Assembly (NCBI RefSeq): GCF_003351405.1
Contig: NZ_CP031240.1
Coordinates: forward strand, 1,054,001-1,118,000
DNA: 64,000 nucleotides
Source of the DNA: Haemophilus haemolyticus
Lineage (GTDB): Bacteria; Pseudomonadota; Gammaproteobacteria; Enterobacterales; Pasteurellaceae
Direction of reading: 5' to 3'
Shown: positions 42,207 to 53,112 of the stretch, one piece after another
Layout of the letters: every line of letters begins with the position of its first letter
Position numbering within the stretch: position 1 is the stretch's first letter
The notes under the pieces: model-generated
Database searches by the model: none
What the model saw: only the letters and a program-made list of their open reading frames with translations
Told to the model about the DNA's origin: nothing
Translations under genes and position numbers: made by a program

Positions 42207-42611
42207 ATGAATAAGCTTGAAAAATATCGCCCTTATGTATTAGCTCTATTACGCATCACTGCTGCTTACATGTTTATCTTACATGGCACAGCAAAATTTT
42301 GGGAGTTTCCAATTTCTATGACGGGTGGAAATGGCCCGGTCGGTGATTCAATGATGATTGTAGGTGGCGTGATTGAAATTGTTGGCTCAATCTTATTAAT
42401 TTTAGGATTATTTACGCGCCCAGCTGCATTTATTTTATCTGGCCAAATGGCTTTTGCGTATTTCTTTATGCATGTGGCTGGAAAAGGGAATTTACTATTC
42501 CCAATTGCAAATGGCGGTGAGCTTGCGTTACTTTACTCTGTACTCTTCTTATATTTTGTATTTTCTGGTGCAGGTGCTTGTGCCTTAGATAACAAGTTTT
42601 TTAAAAAGTAG
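42207..42611 (+). CDS. DoxX-family inner-membrane protein
   Basis: A 134-residue four-helix membrane protein of the DoxX family: LLRITAAYMFILHGTAKFW, GGVIEIVGSILLILGLFTRPAAF and the C-terminal ALLYSVLFLYFVFSGAGACALD. DoxX proteins act in quinone or thiol redox chemistry in some bacteria; no role is established here. AAAGGAAAG ribosome site. Separated from dsbD by 111 bases and followed by a terminator, so probably a single-gene unit. Confidence 0.82.
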   Translation: MNKLEKYRPYVLALLRITAAYMFILHGTAKFWEFPISMTGGNGPVGDSMMIVGGVIEIVGSILLILGLFTRPAAFILSGQMAFAYFFMHVAGKGNLLFPIANGGELALLYSVLFLYFVFSGAGACALDNKFFKK

Positions 42612-42646
42612 TTTAATTGTAGTTTCATAATTTAATCCTTTTATTT

Positions 42647-42670
42647 GCCCACATTTATGTGGGCTTTTTT
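42647..42670 (+). terminator. Intrinsic terminator after the DoxX gene
   Basis: GCCCACAT (42647-42654) and ATGTGGGC (42657-42664) with a short TT loop and six T following. Confidence 0.9.
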
Positions 42671-42729
42671 ATGCTTGAAATTTACCGCACTTTATTCTGA
42701 TTATATTTTATTTAATCTTTTCTATATTT

Positions 42730-42751
42730 GCGCAAACGTTTGCGCTATAAT
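42730..42751 (+). promoter_or_regulatory. PurR operator and -10 element of purH
   Basis: GCGCAAACGTTTGCGC (42730-42745) is a perfect 16-base palindrome matching the PurR box ACGCAAACGTTTGCGT except at the ends. It directly abuts TATAAT (42746-42751), so bound PurR would block polymerase. purH starts 42 bases later. Confidence 0.9.
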
Positions 42752-42792
42752 TCACTCCGCTTATTTTTAACCATTTAATGAAGGAAAATGTA

Positions 42793-44391
42793 ATGACAGA
42801 TCGTCCAATTCGTCAGGCTTTACTCAGTGTTTCGGATAAAACCGGTATCGTAGAATTTGCTCAAGGCTTAGTACAGCGTGGTGTAAAACTACTTTCCACA
42901 GGCGGTACCGCAAAATTGTTGGAGCAGCATGGTTTGCCGGTGACTGAAGTGTCTGATTATACGGGATTCCCAGAAATGATGGACGGTCGTGTGAAAACCT
43001 TACACCCAAAAGTGCACGGCGGGATTTTAGGTCGTCGTGGTACAGATGATGCCATCATGCAGCAATATGGCATTGAAGGCATTGATATGGTGGTGGTGAA
43101 TTTATATCCTTTCGCCGCAACCGTGGCGAAACCAGATTGCACCTTGGCTGATGCGGTAGAAAATATCGATATCGGTGGACCAACCATGGTGCGTTCTGCA
43201 GCGAAAAACCATAAAGATGTGGCGATCGTGGTGAATAATCAGGATTTCAACGCAATTCTTGCAGAGATGGATAAACATCAAAACAGCCTAACGCTTGAAA
43301 CCCGTTTTGATCTTGCCATCAAAGCGTTCGAACATACAGCCCAATACGATTCCATGATTGCTAACTATTTCGGTCAGTTGGTGAAACCTTATCATGTTGC
43401 TGCTGAAGAAGATGCGGAGGCGAAGTGCGGTCAATTCCCACGGACTTTAAATTTGAACTTCGTACGTAAACAAACTATGCGTTACGGCGAAAACGCCCAT
43501 CAAAATGCTGCGTTTTATGTGGATCTCAATGTAAAAGAAGCGAGTGTGGCGACGGCAAACCAACTGCAAGGTAAGGCTTTGTCTTATAACAATATTGCCG
43601 ACACCGACGCAGCCCTTGAATGCGTAAAAGAATTTGATGAGCCGGCCTGTGTGATTGTGAAACACGCCAATCCATGCGGCGTGGCCTTAGGCAAAGACAT
43701 TTTAGAGGCCTACAACCGTGCCTATCAAACAGACCCAACCTCAGCCTTTGGCGGCATCATTGCTTTTAACCGTGAATTAGACGAAAAAACGGCAAATGAA
43801 ATTGTAGAACGTCAATTTGTGGAAGTGATTATCGCACCGAAAGTGTCTGCGGAAGCTATTGAAGTGGTGAAACGTAAGAAAAATGTACGTTTGCTTGAAT
43901 GTGGAGAATGGCAAGCACGTACCCAACGTTTAGATTTCAAACGTGTGAACGGTGGCTTGTTGGTGCAAGATGCAGATTTAGGCATGGTGGGCTTGGATGA
44001 TTTAAAAGTGGTGAGTAAACGTCAACCAACTGAACAAGAATTAAAAGACTTATTATTCTGCTGGAAAGTGGCGAAATTCGTGAAATCGAATGCCATTGTT
44101 TATGCCAAAGATAACCAAACTATTGGTATCGGAGCAGGCCAAATGAGCCGCGTGTATTCGGCCAAAATTGCCGGTATTAAAGCGCAAGATGAGGGCTTGG
44201 AAGTGGCAGGTTGTGTGATGGCATCTGATGCTTTCTTCCCATTCCGTGACGGCATTGATGCAGCGGCGAAAGTAGGTATTCAATGTGTGATCCATCCAGG
44301 TGGTTCAATGCGCGATCAAGAAGTCATTGATGCAGCGGATGAGCATAATATGGTGATGGTATTAACTGGAATGCGGCATTTTAGACATTAA
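42793..44391 (+). CDS. purH: Bifunctional AICAR formyltransferase / IMP cyclohydrolase
   Basis: Last two steps of de novo IMP synthesis. I choose the ATG at 42793 (AAGGAAAATGTA upstream), giving 532 residues starting [19 protein letters not shown]; a longer start at 42778 is possible. The N-terminal IMPCH domain shows [13 protein letters not shown] and [15 protein letters not shown]; the AICARFT domain has KHANPCGVA and the C-terminal [10 protein letters not shown]+C is visibly higher than in neighbours (30 of 60 at 43141-43200). Controlled by the PurR box. Confidence 0.97.
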   Translation: MTDRPIRQALLSVSDKTGIVEFAQGLVQRGVKLLSTGGTAKLLEQHGLPVTEVSDYTGFPEMMDGRVKTLHPKVHGGILGRRGTDDAIMQQYGIEGIDMVVVNLYPFAATVAKPDCTLADAVENIDIGGPTMVRSAAKNHKDVAIVVNNQDFNAILAEMDKHQNSLTLETRFDLAIKAFEHTAQYDSMIANYFGQLVKPYHVAAEEDAEAKCGQFPRTLNLNFVRKQTMRYGENAHQNAAFYVDLNVKEASVATANQLQGKALSYNNIADTDAALECVKEFDEPACVIVKHANPCGVALGKDILEAYNRAYQTDPTSAFGGIIAFNRELDEKTANEIVERQFVEVIIAPKVSAEAIEVVKRKKNVRLLECGEWQARTQRLDFKRVNGGLLVQDADLGMVGLDDLKVVSKRQPTEQELKDLLFCWKVAKFVKSNAIVYAKDNQTIGIGAGQMSRVYSAKIAGIKAQDEGLEVAGCVMASDAFFPFRDGIDAAAKVGIQCVIHPGGSMRDQEVIDAADEHNMVMVLTGMRHFRH

Positions 44392-44404
44392 TTTATCTAA
44401 CTAT

Positions 44405-44516
44405 CCCCTCTTTAGCAAAGAGGGGAAAGGGAGATTTGGCAGAAGTGATTTCAAGCTCATACTAAATTCAATATCGTTTAAATCTCCCCCCTAGTCCCCT
44501 CTTTACAAAAGAGGGG
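44405..44516. repeat. Compound palindromic intergenic element between purH and purD
   Basis: Two perfect 9-bp hairpins share the arms CCCCTCTTT/AAAGAGGGG (44405-44425 with AGC loop; 44496-44516 with ACA loop). Between them GGGAGATTT (44429-44437) pairs with AAATCTCCC (44480-44488). The two ends also form a ~36-base imperfect inverted repeat. This looks like a dispersed palindromic (REP- or MITE-like) unit. No coding frame. Confidence 0.75.
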
Positions 44517-44575
44517 GAATTGCAAGTAAAAAATAGCCGCACTTTTTTAAATTAAGCATACACAAGGACTACAAC

Positions 44576-45865
44576 ATGAACATCCTCATCATCGGAAATG
44601 GCGGTCGTGAACACGCTCTGGCTTGGAAAGCGGCGCAATCTCCATTAGCGGATAAAATTTTCATTGCGCCGGGCAATGCAGGGACGGCGTTGGAACACAA
44701 AGTAGAAAACGTGAATATTTCTGCAACAGATATTCCCACATTGGTGAAATTTGCTCAAGATAAGCAAGTTGGATTAACCATTGTTGGCCCAGAAGCTCCC
44801 TTAGTGATTGGTGTGGTTGATGCATTTCGTGAAGCTGGATTGAAAATTTTTGGTCCAACTCAAGCGGCTGCGCAATTGGAAGGTTCAAAAGCATTCACCA
44901 AAGATTTTCTCGCTCGTCATAAAATTCCAACGGCAGAATATCAGAACTTTACTGAAGTTGAGCCAGCGTTAGCTTACTTGCGTGAGAAAGGCGCACCAAT
45001 TGTCGTTAAAGCGGATGGCTTGGCGGCAGGTAAAGGTGTGATTGTCGCGATGACGTTGCAAGAAGCGGAAGAGGCAGTGCGCGATATGCTTTCTGGCAAT
45101 GCCTTTGGTGAAGCCGGCAGTCGAGTGGTCATTGAAGAATTTTTAGATGGCGAAGAGGCGAGCTTTATCGTCATGGTGGACGGCAAAAACGTCGAGCCTA
45201 TGGCGACCAGCCAAGACCACAAACGTGTGGGGGAAAAAGACACGGGCTTGAACACCGGCGGCATGGGGGCTTATTCTCCTGCGCCTGTGGTGACACCTGA
45301 AATTCATGAGCGGGTGATGCGAGAAGTGATTTATCCAACGGTCAACGGCATGGCGGCAGAGGGCAATGTTTATACTGGCTTCCTGTATGCAGGATTAATG
45401 ATTATGCCGAATGGTCAGCCGAAAGTGATTGAATTTAACTGTCGTTTTGGCGATCCAGAAACCCAACCGATTATGTTGCGTTTAGAATCGGATTTGGTGG
45501 AGCTTTGTCTTAAAGCCTGTGATGGCAAATTGGACGAAGTGAAATCCCAATGGAACCCGAAGGCTTCTTTAGGTATCGTATTAGCAGCAGAAGGTTATCC
45601 GGGAGATTATCGCAAAGGTGATGAAATCAGCGGTTTTCCTCAAAGTGCGGTCGAAAATGAGAAAGTTTTCTTAGCAGGTGTTGCAGAACAAGAAGGCAAG
45701 TTAGTCACGAACGGTGGTCGCGTGCTTTGCGCTACGGCATTGGGTAAAAGCGTATTTGAGGCACAACAGAAAGCGTTAAAATTGGCTGAGCAAATTCAAT
45801 GGTCTGGGCGTTTTTATCGTCGAGACATTGGTTACAGAGCTGTGGAACGAGAGTTGCAAAAATAA
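44576..45865 (+). CDS. purD: Phosphoribosylamine-glycine ligase
   Basis: Joins glycine to phosphoribosylamine in purine synthesis. The 429-residue ATP-grasp enzyme begins MNILIIGNGGREHALAWKAAQSP and contains the ATP loop VVKADGLAAGKGVIVA, GLNTGGMGAYSPAPV and FNCRFGDPETQ. G+C is high for this genome (38 of 60 at 45241-45300), as in purH. No PurR box was seen directly upstream; it may be read through from purH past the palindromic element. Confidence 0.97.
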   Translation: MNILIIGNGGREHALAWKAAQSPLADKIFIAPGNAGTALEHKVENVNISATDIPTLVKFAQDKQVGLTIVGPEAPLVIGVVDAFREAGLKIFGPTQAAAQLEGSKAFTKDFLARHKIPTAEYQNFTEVEPALAYLREKGAPIVVKADGLAAGKGVIVAMTLQEAEEAVRDMLSGNAFGEAGSRVVIEEFLDGEEASFIVMVDGKNVEPMATSQDHKRVGEKDTGLNTGGMGAYSPAPVVTPEIHERVMREVIYPTVNGMAAEGNVYTGFLYAGLMIMPNGQPKVIEFNCRFGDPETQPIMLRLESDLVELCLKACDGKLDEVKSQWNPKASLGIVLAAEGYPGDYRKGDEISGFPQSAVENEKVFLAGVAEQEGKLVTNGGRVLCATALGKSVFEAQQKALKLAEQIQWSGRFYRRDIGYRAVERELQK

Positions 45866-45988
45866 TTCATATCATTATGATGAATTAATTTCATTTAAGT
45901 GATGAAAATTTAGGAATGAAATTTTAATTAAGTTTTTATCCATAAACAGTTAAACTATCTGCCATAAATTACATAACAGGAGAACACA

Positions 45989-47254
45989 ATGTTTACTAGA
46001 AATATGACTATCGCTGATTACGATCCCGTATTGTGGCAAGCGATTCAAGATGAAAATCGTCGTCAAGAAGAGCATATCGAACTAATTGCATCTGAAAACT
46101 ATGCTAGTCCGCGCGTGATGGAAGCTCAAGGTTCACAATTCACTAATAAATACGCTGAAGGCTATCCAGGTAAACGTTATTACGGCGGTTGTGAGTATGC
46201 AGACATTGTGGAACAGTTAGCAATTGACCGTGCGAAAGAATTATTTGGTGCTGATTACGTGAATGTTCAACCGCACTCTGGATCACAAGCAAACGCTGCA
46301 GTGTATGGTGCATTGATTAATGCGGGCGATACTATTTTAGGTATGGATTTGGCTCACGGTGGGCACTTAACTCATGGTGCAAAAGTAAGTTTCTCTGGCA
46401 AGATTTATAACTCTGTGCTTTATGGAATTACTGCGGATGGCTTAATTGATTATGAAGATGTTCGTCAAAAAGCATTAGAATGTAAACCAAAACTTATCGT
46501 TGCGGGTTTCTCGGCTTATTCACAAGTTGTGGATTGGGCGAAAATGCGTGAAATCGCAGATGAAGTTGGTGCGTATTTATTTGTGGATATGGCGCATGTA
46601 GCAGGGTTAATTGCTGCGGGTTTATATCCAAATCCACTACCTCACGCACATGTTGTGACAACCACAACCCATAAAACATTGGGCGGTCCGCGTGGCGGTT
46701 TAATTCTTTCATCTTGTGGTGATGAAGAAATCTACAAAAAATTACAATCATCTGTATTCCCTGCAAACCAAGGTGGTCCATTAGTTCATATTATTGCGGC
46801 AAAAGCAGTTTGCTTTAAAGAAGCATTAGAGCCTCAATATAAAGAATACCAAGCAAATGTGTTGAGAAATGCAAAAGCAATGGTTGAAGTATTTAAACAA
46901 CGTGGTTATGACGTTGTGTCAAATGGTACTGAAAACCACTTGTTCTTAGTAAGTTTCATCAAACAAGGATTAACTGGTAAAGCAGCAGATGCAGCTTTAG
47001 GCAAAGCAAATATTACTGTGAATAAAAACGCTGTACCAAACGATCCGCAAAAACCATTTGTTACTTCAGGTATTCGTGTCGGTACACCATCTGTGACTCG
47101 CCGTGGTTTCAATGAAAATGATGTGTGTGAATTAGCTGGCTGGATGTGCGATGTTTTAGATGCTTTAGGCAAAGAGAATGAAGAACAAGTGATTGCTGAA
47201 ACTAAAGAAAAAGTGTTAGCAATTTGTAAACGTCTTCCAGTTTATCCGAAATGA
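45989..47254 (+). CDS. glyA: Serine hydroxymethyltransferase
   Basis: Interconverts serine and glycine while loading tetrahydrofolate with one-carbon units. The 421 residues show [20 protein letters not shown], the PLP lysine in [15 protein letters not shown] and the C-terminal [27 protein letters not shown] ribosome site. Composition returns to the usual AT-rich level. Placement after purH-purD links glycine supply to purine synthesis. Its stop overlaps the next gene (ATGA). Confidence 0.98.
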   Translation: MFTRNMTIADYDPVLWQAIQDENRRQEEHIELIASENYASPRVMEAQGSQFTNKYAEGYPGKRYYGGCEYADIVEQLAIDRAKELFGADYVNVQPHSGSQANAAVYGALINAGDTILGMDLAHGGHLTHGAKVSFSGKIYNSVLYGITADGLIDYEDVRQKALECKPKLIVAGFSAYSQVVDWAKMREIADEVGAYLFVDMAHVAGLIAAGLYPNPLPHAHVVTTTTHKTLGGPRGGLILSSCGDEEIYKKLQSSVFPANQGGPLVHIIAAKAVCFKEALEPQYKEYQANVLRNAKAMVEVFKQRGYDVVSNGTENHLFLVSFIKQGLTGKAADAALGKANITVNKNAVPNDPQKPFVTSGIRVGTPSVTRRGFNENDVCELAGWMCDVLDALGKENEEQVIAETKEKVLAICKRLPVYPK

Positions 47255-47547
47255 TTTATTTTCTTTCGTTGATTATATGGTTAGCGGCGATCAATATCGC
47301 CGCTTATTTTTTTATGTGGAGAGATAAAATTCGTGCCGTGCGTAACGAGTGGAGAATTCCTGAAAAAACATTTTTTCTGCTAAGCCTTTTAGGTGGTTTT
47401 ATGGGAATACATTTAGCCATGAACCATTTTCGTCATAAAACGCTGCATTTTAGTTTTAAATTTATTGTTGTTATTAGTGCATTTCTTTGGGTTGTCGTTT
47501 TTCCATGGTTATATTTTTCTCTTATTTTTCAATATGTAAAAGCATGA
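47251..47547 (+). CDS. DUF1294-family small membrane protein
   Basis: A 98-residue protein with three hydrophobic segments and the DUF1294 signature [43 protein letters not shown]. Members are widespread and uncharacterised. Its ATG overlaps the glyA stop by 4 bases, so it is translationally coupled, though a functional link to glycine metabolism is not evident. Confidence 0.82.
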   Translation: MIYFLSLIIWLAAINIAAYFFMWRDKIRAVRNEWRIPEKTFFLLSLLGGFMGIHLAMNHFRHKTLHFSFKFIVVISAFLWVVVFPWLYFSLIFQYVKA

Positions 47548-47634
47548 TAATGTAGATAAACTAATTTGTTATACCTCACTAAACATTGTGCTTGGAAAAC
47601 TGATTTTTACTATCGTTATTTTGTATAATACTGA

Positions 47635-48475
<841 letters not shown>

Positions 48476-48480
48476 AGATG

Positions 48481-48511
48481 AACCGATAGGAAACCCTATC
48501 GGTTAATTTTT
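48481..48511 (+). terminator. Intrinsic terminator after yacG
   Basis: AACCGATAGG (48481-48490) and CCTATCGGTT (48495-48504) pair with an AAAC loop, followed by AATTTTTA. Confidence 0.88.
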
Positions 48512-48591
48512 ATAAGTGCGGTCCTTTTTTGAGGATTTTCCTTAAGCATGCTATGCTAAACGTAATTTTATTATTCTAAAATGTGATTTTT

Positions 48592-49839
48592 ATGCAACAA
48601 GATTATTTAAGCCAACAACGATTCTCCGATCTTCCTCTACACCCGATTGTACGAGATGCTTTGGCAAAAAAAGGCTTTGATTTTTGTACCCCAATTCAGG
48701 CTTTATCCTTGCCTATCAGTTTAAATGGACGAGATGTCGCAGGACAAGCTCAAACTGGTACAGGCAAGACAATGGCTTTTTTAACGGCTACTTTTCACCA
48801 TCTTTTAACTCACCAAGATCCTAATCTTGAATATCCTCACCCAAGAGCTTTGATTTTAGCACCTACTCGAGAATTAGCGGTGCAGATTAGTAATGACGCA
48901 GAATTTCTTGCAAAAGTAAGTGGATTAAAGACCGCACTTGCCTATGGGGGCGATGGTTATGACAAACAGCTACAAGCGATTGAGCATGGCGTCGATATTT
49001 TGATTGGTACGACTGGGCGAGTCATTGATTATGTGAAGCAAGGCATAATTAGTTTAGATGAAATTCAAGTTGTCGTGCTAGATGAAGCGGATCGAATGTT
49101 CGATCTTGGGTTTATCCGTGATATTCGTTATTTATTGCGTAAATGCCCCGCTCCGCAATCTCGTTTAACGATGTTATTTTCAGCGACACTTTCTTATAAA
49201 GTGCGTGAATTAGCATTTGAAGATATGAATGACCCTGAATATATTGAAATTGAACCAGAACAAAAAACAGGTCACCGAATTAAAGAAGAACTTTTTTATC
49301 CATCTAATCAAGATAAAATGGCACTTCTCTTAACCTTAATGGAAGATGAATGGCCTGAGCGCTGTATTGTGTTTGCGAATACGAAACATCGTTGTGAAGA
49401 AATTTGGGGTTATTTGGCGGCTGATGGGCATCGTGTCGGCTTACTGACTGGCGATGTAGCACAGAAAAAACGTTTGTCGTTATTGAAACAATTTACTGAC
49501 GGCGATTTAGATATTCTAGTAGCAACAGATGTGGCCGCTCGTGGCTTACATATTTCTGATGTGACGCATGTTTTCAATTATGATTTACCTGATGATAGGG
49601 AAGATTACGTTCACCGAATCGGCCGTACTGGACGAGCAGGGGAAAGTGGCGTTTCGATTAGTTTTGCTTGTGAAGAATATGCGATGAATTTACCCGCTAT
49701 TGAAGAATATATTGGTCATTCAATCCCTGTTAGCCAATATGAAACAGAAGCCTTGCTTGAACTGCCTAAACCGTATCGTTTAAAACGTGTAGCTCCGGCG
49801 CAAGGGCATACAAGACATCGTTCTTATCACACAAAATAG
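48592..49839 (+). CDS. rhlB: DEAD-box RNA helicase RhlB
   Basis: Degradosome RNA helicase working with RNase E. From the ATG at 48592 it is 415 residues: Q-motif [19 protein letters not shown], Walker [16 protein letters not shown] box [15 protein letters not shown] motif LFSATLS and [11 protein letters not shown]. The short basic C-terminus [14 protein letters not shown] is typical of Pasteurellaceae RhlB. Older annotation starts three codons earlier. Own promoter after the yacG terminator. Confidence 0.94.
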   Translation: MQQDYLSQQRFSDLPLHPIVRDALAKKGFDFCTPIQALSLPISLNGRDVAGQAQTGTGKTMAFLTATFHHLLTHQDPNLEYPHPRALILAPTRELAVQISNDAEFLAKVSGLKTALAYGGDGYDKQLQAIEHGVDILIGTTGRVIDYVKQGIISLDEIQVVVLDEADRMFDLGFIRDIRYLLRKCPAPQSRLTMLFSATLSYKVRELAFEDMNDPEYIEIEPEQKTGHRIKEELFYPSNQDKMALLLTLMEDEWPERCIVFANTKHRCEEIWGYLAADGHRVGLLTGDVAQKKRLSLLKQFTDGDLDILVATDVAARGLHISDVTHVFNYDLPDDREDYVHRIGRTGRAGESGVSISFACEEYAMNLPAIEEYIGHSIPVSQYETEALLELPKPYRLKRVAPAQGHTRHRSYHTK

Positions 49840-49882
49840 TGATATAATTTTTTTAGTCTCAATAATTAATAAGGAAATCATT

Positions 49883-50899
49883 ATGGCCATTTTAGTGACA
49901 GGTGGCGCCGGTTATATCGGTTCTCACACGGTTGTAGAATTATTAAATGCAGGCAAAGAGGTGGTGGTATTAGATAATCTTTGCAATTCATCGCCAAAAT
50001 CCCTTGAGCGCGTAAAACAAATTACGGGCAAAGAAGCAAAGTTTTATGAAGGTGATATTTTAGATCGTGCTTTGTTACAAAAAATTTTTGCAGAAAATGA
50101 GATTAGCTCTGTTATTCACTTTGCTGGATTGAAAGCCGTAGGGGAAAGTGTTCAAAAGCCGACAGAATATTACATGAACAATGTCGCTGGCACCCTTGTA
50201 TTAATTCAAGAAATGAAAAAAGCAGGTGTTTGGAACTTTGTATTTAGCTCATCTGCAACGGTTTATGGTGATCCAAAAATTATTCCAATTACAGAGGATT
50301 GTGAGGTCGGCGGTACGACCAATCCTTATGGTACATCTAAATATATGGTTGAACAGATTTTACGTGATACAGCAAAAGCAGAACCAAAATTTAGCATGAC
50401 TATCTTGCGTTATTTTAATCCAGTTGGGGCGCATGAAAGTGGCTTAATTGGTGAAGATCCAAATGGTATTCCAAATAATTTGTTGCCTTATATCAGCCAA
50501 GTTGCCATCGGTAAATTAGCTCAACTTTCTGTATTTGGTAGTGATTACGACACCCATGATGGAACAGGCGTGCGTGATTATATTCATGTAGTGGATTTAG
50601 CTGTGGGGCATTTAAAAGCGCTTCAACGTCATGAAAATGATGCTGGTTTACATATTTATAATCTTGGTACTGGCCATGGTTATTCCGTATTAGATATGGT
50701 AAAAGCCTTTGAAAAAGCCAACGACATTACAATTGCATATACACTTGTAGAACGCCGCCCTGGTGATATTGCGACATGCTATTCAGATCCTAGTTTAGCT
50801 GCAAAAGAGCTTGGTTGGGTAGCAGAACGTGGTCTTGAGAAAATGATGCAAGATACATGGAACTGGCAGAAAAATAATCCAAAAGGGTATCGAGATTAA
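49883..50899 (+). CDS. galE: UDP-glucose 4-epimerase
   Basis: Interconverts UDP-glucose and UDP-galactose, supplying galactose for lipooligosaccharide. The 338 residues show the NAD-binding [15 protein letters not shown], the YGTSKYMVE catalytic YxxxK motif with preceding [10 protein letters not shown], and [12 protein letters not shown]. It is 43 bases after rhlB, with a hairpin terminator after it. No lic3-type gene is next to it, unlike what I recall for strain Rd. Confidence 0.96.
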   Translation: MAILVTGGAGYIGSHTVVELLNAGKEVVVLDNLCNSSPKSLERVKQITGKEAKFYEGDILDRALLQKIFAENEISSVIHFAGLKAVGESVQKPTEYYMNNVAGTLVLIQEMKKAGVWNFVFSSSATVYGDPKIIPITEDCEVGGTTNPYGTSKYMVEQILRDTAKAEPKFSMTILRYFNPVGAHESGLIGEDPNGIPNNLLPYISQVAIGKLAQLSVFGSDYDTHDGTGVRDYIHVVDLAVGHLKALQRHENDAGLHIYNLGTGHGYSVLDMVKAFEKANDITIAYTLVERRPGDIATCYSDPSLAAKELGWVAERGLEKMMQDTWNWQKNNPKGYRD

Positions 50900-50945
50900 T
50901 ATTCTCTAATATTTATTTTCTTCTTTATGAAGAACGCTAAACATT

Positions 50946-50978
50946 GGGGGATGTGATTAAAAATCCCCCTAATTTTTA
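50946..50978 (+). terminator. Intrinsic terminator after galE
   Basis: GGGGGAT (50946-50952) and ATCCCCC (50963-50969) form a 7-bp stem with a 10-base loop, then TAATTTTTA. Confidence 0.8.
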
Positions 50979-51038
50979 TACTTATCCTTTAATTGAAAGG
51001 CGAAGTTTCTAAAATACAACCAAAATTAACCGCACTTT

Positions 51039-52316
51039 ATGTCAAATTCCCTTTCTTCCCAAATTTTTACACGCAAGATGTTGATTTGCGTATTCACAGG
51101 TTTTAATTCTGGTTTGCCATTATTTGTGTTATTGCAGATGTTGCCTGTTTGGCTAACAGATAAACATCTTTCAATTGAGCTTATTGGTGCGGTAACTGGT
51201 GTGATGTTGCCTTATGGATTGAAATTTTTGTGGGCTCCTTTATTGGATCGTTATTTCCCGAGTTTTTTAGGGCGTCGTCGTAGCTGGATGCTGCTTTCAC
51301 AAGTAGCATTATTGATTTTACTTTACATAATTAGCCTGTTTGATCCGCTCACACAACTGAGCACGGTAGCAAATATTGCGTTGCTTATCGCTTTTTTTTC
51401 AGCCACACAGGATATCGTGTTAGACGCTTATCGTCGTGAGATTTTGAGTGATCATGAATTAGGTTTGGGAAACACTATTCATATTAATGCTTATCGAATT
51501 GCGGGATTAATTCCCGGTGGATTATCGCTATATTTGGCGGCGATTTATCCTTGGGAAACCGTATTTTTATGGACCGCACTTTGTATGTTAGCAGGTATCT
51601 TCATGACGTTATTTTTAGCAAAAGAGCCCAAAATAGACATACAGCAAACTAATCAGCCGTTCTATCAAGCATTTTGGATTCCATTACAAGAATTTTTCCA
51701 GCGTAAGGGCGTCGTTCAGGCTATCGGTTTTTTACTGTTTTTGTTTTTGTATAAGTTCGGGGATTCTTTTGCCACAACGCTACAAACCAAATTTATTTAT
51801 GATATGGGGTTTAGCAAAGAGGATATAGCCATTGTTGTAAAAAGTACCGCACTTTGGTCAAGCATTTTATCTGGGCTTGCTGGTGGTGTGATAATGCTAA
51901 AACTGGGTATTAACCGTGCATTGTGGCTATTTGGAGTTGTACAGATGGTGACAATTGGTGGGTTTATTTGGTTGGCTGCTTTCGGTCATTTTGATGTTAT
52001 TACATCTGCCGAGTTATGGAAACTAGGTGTTGTGATTGCCGCAGAATATATCGGCGTTGGACTTGGCACTGCGGCTTTTGTGGCTTTTATGGCGCGTGAG
52101 AGTAATCCTCTTTATACCGCAACACAGCTTGCACTTTTTACAAGCCTTTCAGCTTTGCCAAGTAAAGTTTTAGGTATGCTTTCTGGTTATGTTGTAGGAG
52201 CAGTGGGGTATTATCAGTATTTTTGGTTTTGTTTATTTTTAGCGATTCCAGGCATGCTTTGTTTATTTTGGGTAGCGCCTTGGAATCAAGATAATAATAC
52301 GGCCAATTCACTATAA
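51039..52316 (+). CDS. ampG: Anhydromuropeptide permease AmpG
   Basis: Major-facilitator permease that imports anhydro-muropeptides for recycling. The 425 residues have about 12 helices, with the TGFNSGLPLFVLLQMLPVWL start and GRRRSWMLLSQ loop typical of AmpG. The E. coli protein is longer (491). An uptake sequence (51029-51038) directly abuts the start codon. AmpD, acting on its product, is at 12617. Confidence 0.92.
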   Translation: MSNSLSSQIFTRKMLICVFTGFNSGLPLFVLLQMLPVWLTDKHLSIELIGAVTGVMLPYGLKFLWAPLLDRYFPSFLGRRRSWMLLSQVALLILLYIISLFDPLTQLSTVANIALLIAFFSATQDIVLDAYRREILSDHELGLGNTIHINAYRIAGLIPGGLSLYLAAIYPWETVFLWTALCMLAGIFMTLFLAKEPKIDIQQTNQPFYQAFWIPLQEFFQRKGVVQAIGFLLFLFLYKFGDSFATTLQTKFIYDMGFSKEDIAIVVKSTALWSSILSGLAGGVIMLKLGINRALWLFGVVQMVTIGGFIWLAAFGHFDVITSAELWKLGVVIAAEYIGVGLGTAAFVAFMARESNPLYTATQLALFTSLSALPSKVLGMLSGYVVGAVGYYQYFWFCLFLAIPGMLCLFWVAPWNQDNNTANSL

Positions 52317-52388
52317 AAGTGTGGTAAAAATTATAAAAAATTTGACCGCACTATGCTTTATCAGTATCTTAATCACATTTTTTATTAA

Positions 52389-53045
<657 letters not shown>

Positions 53046-53062
53046 AAATAATCTAAAAAAAT

Positions 53063-53100
53063 AAACCGCACTTTGGGTGACCTAAGTGCGGTTTGTTTTT
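53063..53100. terminator. Bidirectional terminator of inverted uptake sequences, adk/acrB
   Basis: AAACCGCACTT (53063-53073) and AAGTGCGGTTT (53084-53094) form an 11-bp stem with a 10-base loop and T runs on both sides, between convergent adk and acrB. Confidence 0.85.
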
Positions 53101-53112
53101 TCTATGTTTTAA

